Below, piece after piece: positions 61,901-64,000 of a stretch of 64,000 bases of DNA (position 1 is the stretch's first letter; every line of letters begins with the position of its first letter). The stretch is from Pascua guehoae. Its lineage: Eukaryota; Basidiomycota; Tremellomycetes; Trichosporonales; Trichosporonaceae. The DNA lies in contig BCJX01000003.1 of NCBI GenBank assembly GCA_001600415.1, positions 1,504,268-1,568,267 of the forward strand, read 5' to 3'. Under the pieces are notes generated by a model that was given only the letters and a program-made list of their open reading frames with translations, made no database searches and was not told where the DNA came from. The position numbers were made by a program, and so were the translations under genes.

Positions 61901-63372
61901 CTTGTCGTAAATGGTCATCTTGAACCATGGGTGGGTCAAGATGCCGTCCATCGTGAGCCGCTGTGCTGGATCTTTGTGAAGCATTCCTCGGATCAAGGAA
62001 CGAGGTTCTGCATTGTCAGACGGCATTCTTGCGTGACAGGTATACCCACCCTCGGCCAACCATTCGGGCTCTTCGTACTCTCCCTTGATGATGAGGTCTT
62101 TCATGACACGCTCGTCGTCATCGTCAAATGGCAGTCCTCCGCACAAGAGCGTGTAGAGGATGATGCCGAGCGACCAGATGTCGGTTTCGACGCCGAGGTA
62201 CTTTTTGCACTCGAGCATTTCGGGGGACGCGTAGCCTGTGCAAAAGTCAGAACCAGGCTGGGGGGCCGTGTGCGTCTCTGCAACCGACCTGTTGTTCCGC
62301 AAAACGTCTCCATTCTGGAGGTTTGGTCAGCACGTCGATCTCTCTCCAAAAGGAGGAAACCACCCACAATCGGCCCTTGGTGTACTCGCGCGCAAATCCG
62401 AGGTCGCCGAGCTTGACGCGCAGTTCGCCGTCAAGCAAGACATTCTCGAGCTTGAGGTCGCGATGCACGACACCCTGGCTGTGGAGCCACCCTACAGCCG
62501 TGCACAGCTCGCCAAATAGTCGCCGCGCCTCGCCCTCGAGAAGGCGTCCTCGCTCAACGAGGTAGTCGAATAGCTCGCCGCCAGGGCATAGCTCGGACAC
62601 GAGCCAGATGTGTGTTTCGGTCGCAATAATCTCATGGAGGTGGACAATGTGGGGGTGGTGTAGACGTCGGTGGTGGTGCAGCTCGCGCGTCAGTTGTGGT
62701 GTCGCCGATTTTGGAATCTTCTTGATCGCGCAACGTGTGCCGGTGGGCCGGTGCGAGGCAATGTGAACCGAGCCGAACGTGCCTACGTTTGTCAGCCATG
62801 TCATTGTCGAGGGGGGGTTGCAGGTAAAAGCCGGGCTTCACTCGACGACGCCTCACCGCGCCCTACTCCACCACAACGCCACATTGACATGGCTACTGTT
62901 CTCAAGCGATACGACGACGTTGAAACGCCAGCCAGCCAACTTGCACCCATGTCCAAACCAGATCTCTCCAACTCACCCTCGCCAATGACCTTGCCCAGCG
63001 TATATCCACCTACGACCTTGATCTGGTCGCTGGCGAGTTCCCGCTGGAGTTGTTGGTACGCAGTCGCAAGCTTGAGGTGTCAGCATCTGTCTGGGCGTCG
63101 TACCTCGCATCTCCAGCCCGGCTCCCGCTTCAAGCTTCAATGAGCAAGAGTGGCGACGTGCCTGTCGCGTGTGGAATTGAGACCCCGAGGTCGGTCGAGT
63201 GCTGTGCTGGGTGCTGCTGCTGCTGCATGCAATTGCACAACATGATCCCTGCACGGCACTGCCAGAGCTGGGCGGCGAGGAACGCAGCACCTACCTGGGC
63301 CTGCTTTGTGTTGGCGAGATTACTCGAATACGAGTGGTTCTGCCGCGACGCGGGGCCGGCGACGGTGGCCAT
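58946..63372 (-). CDS. CAMKL-type Ser/Thr protein kinase with long regulatory tail
   Basis: Exons 63372-63295, 63070-62977, 62782-62368, 62314-62289, 62235-62050 and 62007-58946 give 1,286 residues. Kinase domain at about 44-320: glycine loop VIGEGTFG, Lys78 in CAIKKI, Glu91, catalytic VVHRDLKLEN (Asp166), DLG instead of DFG at about 184, then METFCGTTGYASPEML built from a 26-nt exon, and WSLGIILYTLLCGGLPFDDDD. The intron 62008-62049 is stop-free and 42 nt; removing it gives the expected EWLAEEPRSLIRGML. A UBA-like helical segment (LSDLGFDTGQLIHSVTNDAC) follows, then some 800 Ser-rich residues and a Met/Gly-rich repeat near the end. Exon 1 is the least certain: it rests on phase and on an acceptor directly before LATAYQQLQRELAS. 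Substrate and pathway cannot be told. Confidence 0.85.
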
Positions 63373-64000
63373 GGTGTGCGGGGGGTCCACACGCGCGCCG
63401 GCCTAGGCCTCTGTGGGCGGGTGCGGGCGGACGAGTGGCGTGCAGAAAGACGGGCGAGGGGGGGGGAGAAGAGGTCGCGATGGAGCGATGGGACAGTGTG
63501 TGCGGGTGGTAGTGGTGTACAGTGCGGCGTCGCGAATAGTTGACACGGGACAACGTTGGCGAGCTGGCGTACTGGCGTGCTCGAGCCCGAGCCGCAGTTG
63601 CGGCTGTGCGTGGTTCGGGACACTTGATGGCGCCCGGGGACAGGGACAGGGACGGCGGCGTTGTTGACGCCGTGGCGCGAGATGTGCGAGCAGTGGCTCC
63701 GGAACAGGTGGCCACGCGGGCGGTGCCGGTTAGAGTAGCGATGGGGGTGGGGCGAACAGGGGGGGGGGGGTATGTGGGATAGGATAAGAGATAGAAGACC
63801 AAGGTGGAAGAGTAGTGTGGGGTTTGAGAAGAAATGAGGTCTGAGAGCGAAACTGGTACGTTGTGGTGGACCTGGCCAGAGGATGGTCGGGTGGTTGAGA
63901 TGCAAAGGATCGACCTCGCACTTGCACCACGCTTTGCACGCTTTGGTTGCTTTGTTGCTTTGTTGCTTGTGTCGCTCGGCGTGCGGTAGCGCGTACGACG
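63373..64000. other. Upstream region of the kinase gene, right edge
   Basis: Promoter and possible 5' UTR of the kinase gene. A poly-G run lies at about 63760. Open frames here have no motif. The final bases contain TTGCTTTGTTGC repeats near 63945-63970. Confidence 0.5.

Overview
This window is nuclear DNA of a basidiomycete fungus, most likely a tremellomycete yeast such as a Trichosporonales member (inferred from overall look, not from a search). The support is a GC-rich sequence, genes with many very short GT-AG introns (mostly 35-60 nt, with CTAAC/CTGAC-type branch points a few bases before the acceptor), and a eukaryote-only gene set. I reconstructed 17 protein-coding genes by joining exons so that reading frame and conserved family motifs agree, plus one intron-containing tRNA-Arg(ACG). 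I saw no rRNA, CRISPR array or recognisable transposon.

Left third (1-30 kb, looser packing): NHA1 Na+/H+ antiporter (-), a 6.56 kb gene-free divergent gap, a CSC1/OSCA-type mechanosensitive cation channel (+), and a VCX1-type Ca2+/H+ exchanger (-) with an assembly gap inside one intron. These three neighbours all handle cations, osmotic stress or calcium. Then come a 12-exon M16C metalloprotease (-) head-to-head with the nucleotide-excision-repair gene RAD4/XPC (+), a 2.6 kb gap, a small CRAL-TRIO (Sec14-like) gene (+), and the tRNA (-) beside two minisatellites.

Right two thirds (30.9-63.4 kb, compact): eleven consecutive genes strictly alternate in strand: SDE2 (-), UTP3/SAS10 (+), a WBP4-like zinc-finger splicing protein (-), BET4 (+), VPS11 (-), a 2,394-residue unrecognised C1-like/helical protein (+), KRE33/NAT10 (-), HIS6 (+), MSS51 (-), an F-box-like/ankyrin protein (+) and a CAMKL-type kinase (-). 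They form head-to-head pairs over about 250-530 bp and tail-to-tail pairs mostly under 260 bp. The functions are housekeeping: pre-mRNA splicing (SDE2, WBP4-like), small-subunit ribosome biogenesis (UTP3, KRE33), Rab prenylation and endolysosomal tethering (BET4, VPS11), histidine synthesis (HIS6) and COX1 translation (MSS51).

The most unusual material is in gene structure. There are coding exons of 3, 8, 8, 14 and 14 nt, several stop-free introns whose length is a multiple of three and which are therefore invisible to ORF scanning, and a group of introns whose 5' splice-site hexamer is exactly complementary to a hexamer near the 3' splice site, with the two varying together (GTGGGT/ACCCAC, GTGAGC/GCTCAC, GTGAGT/ACTCAC).
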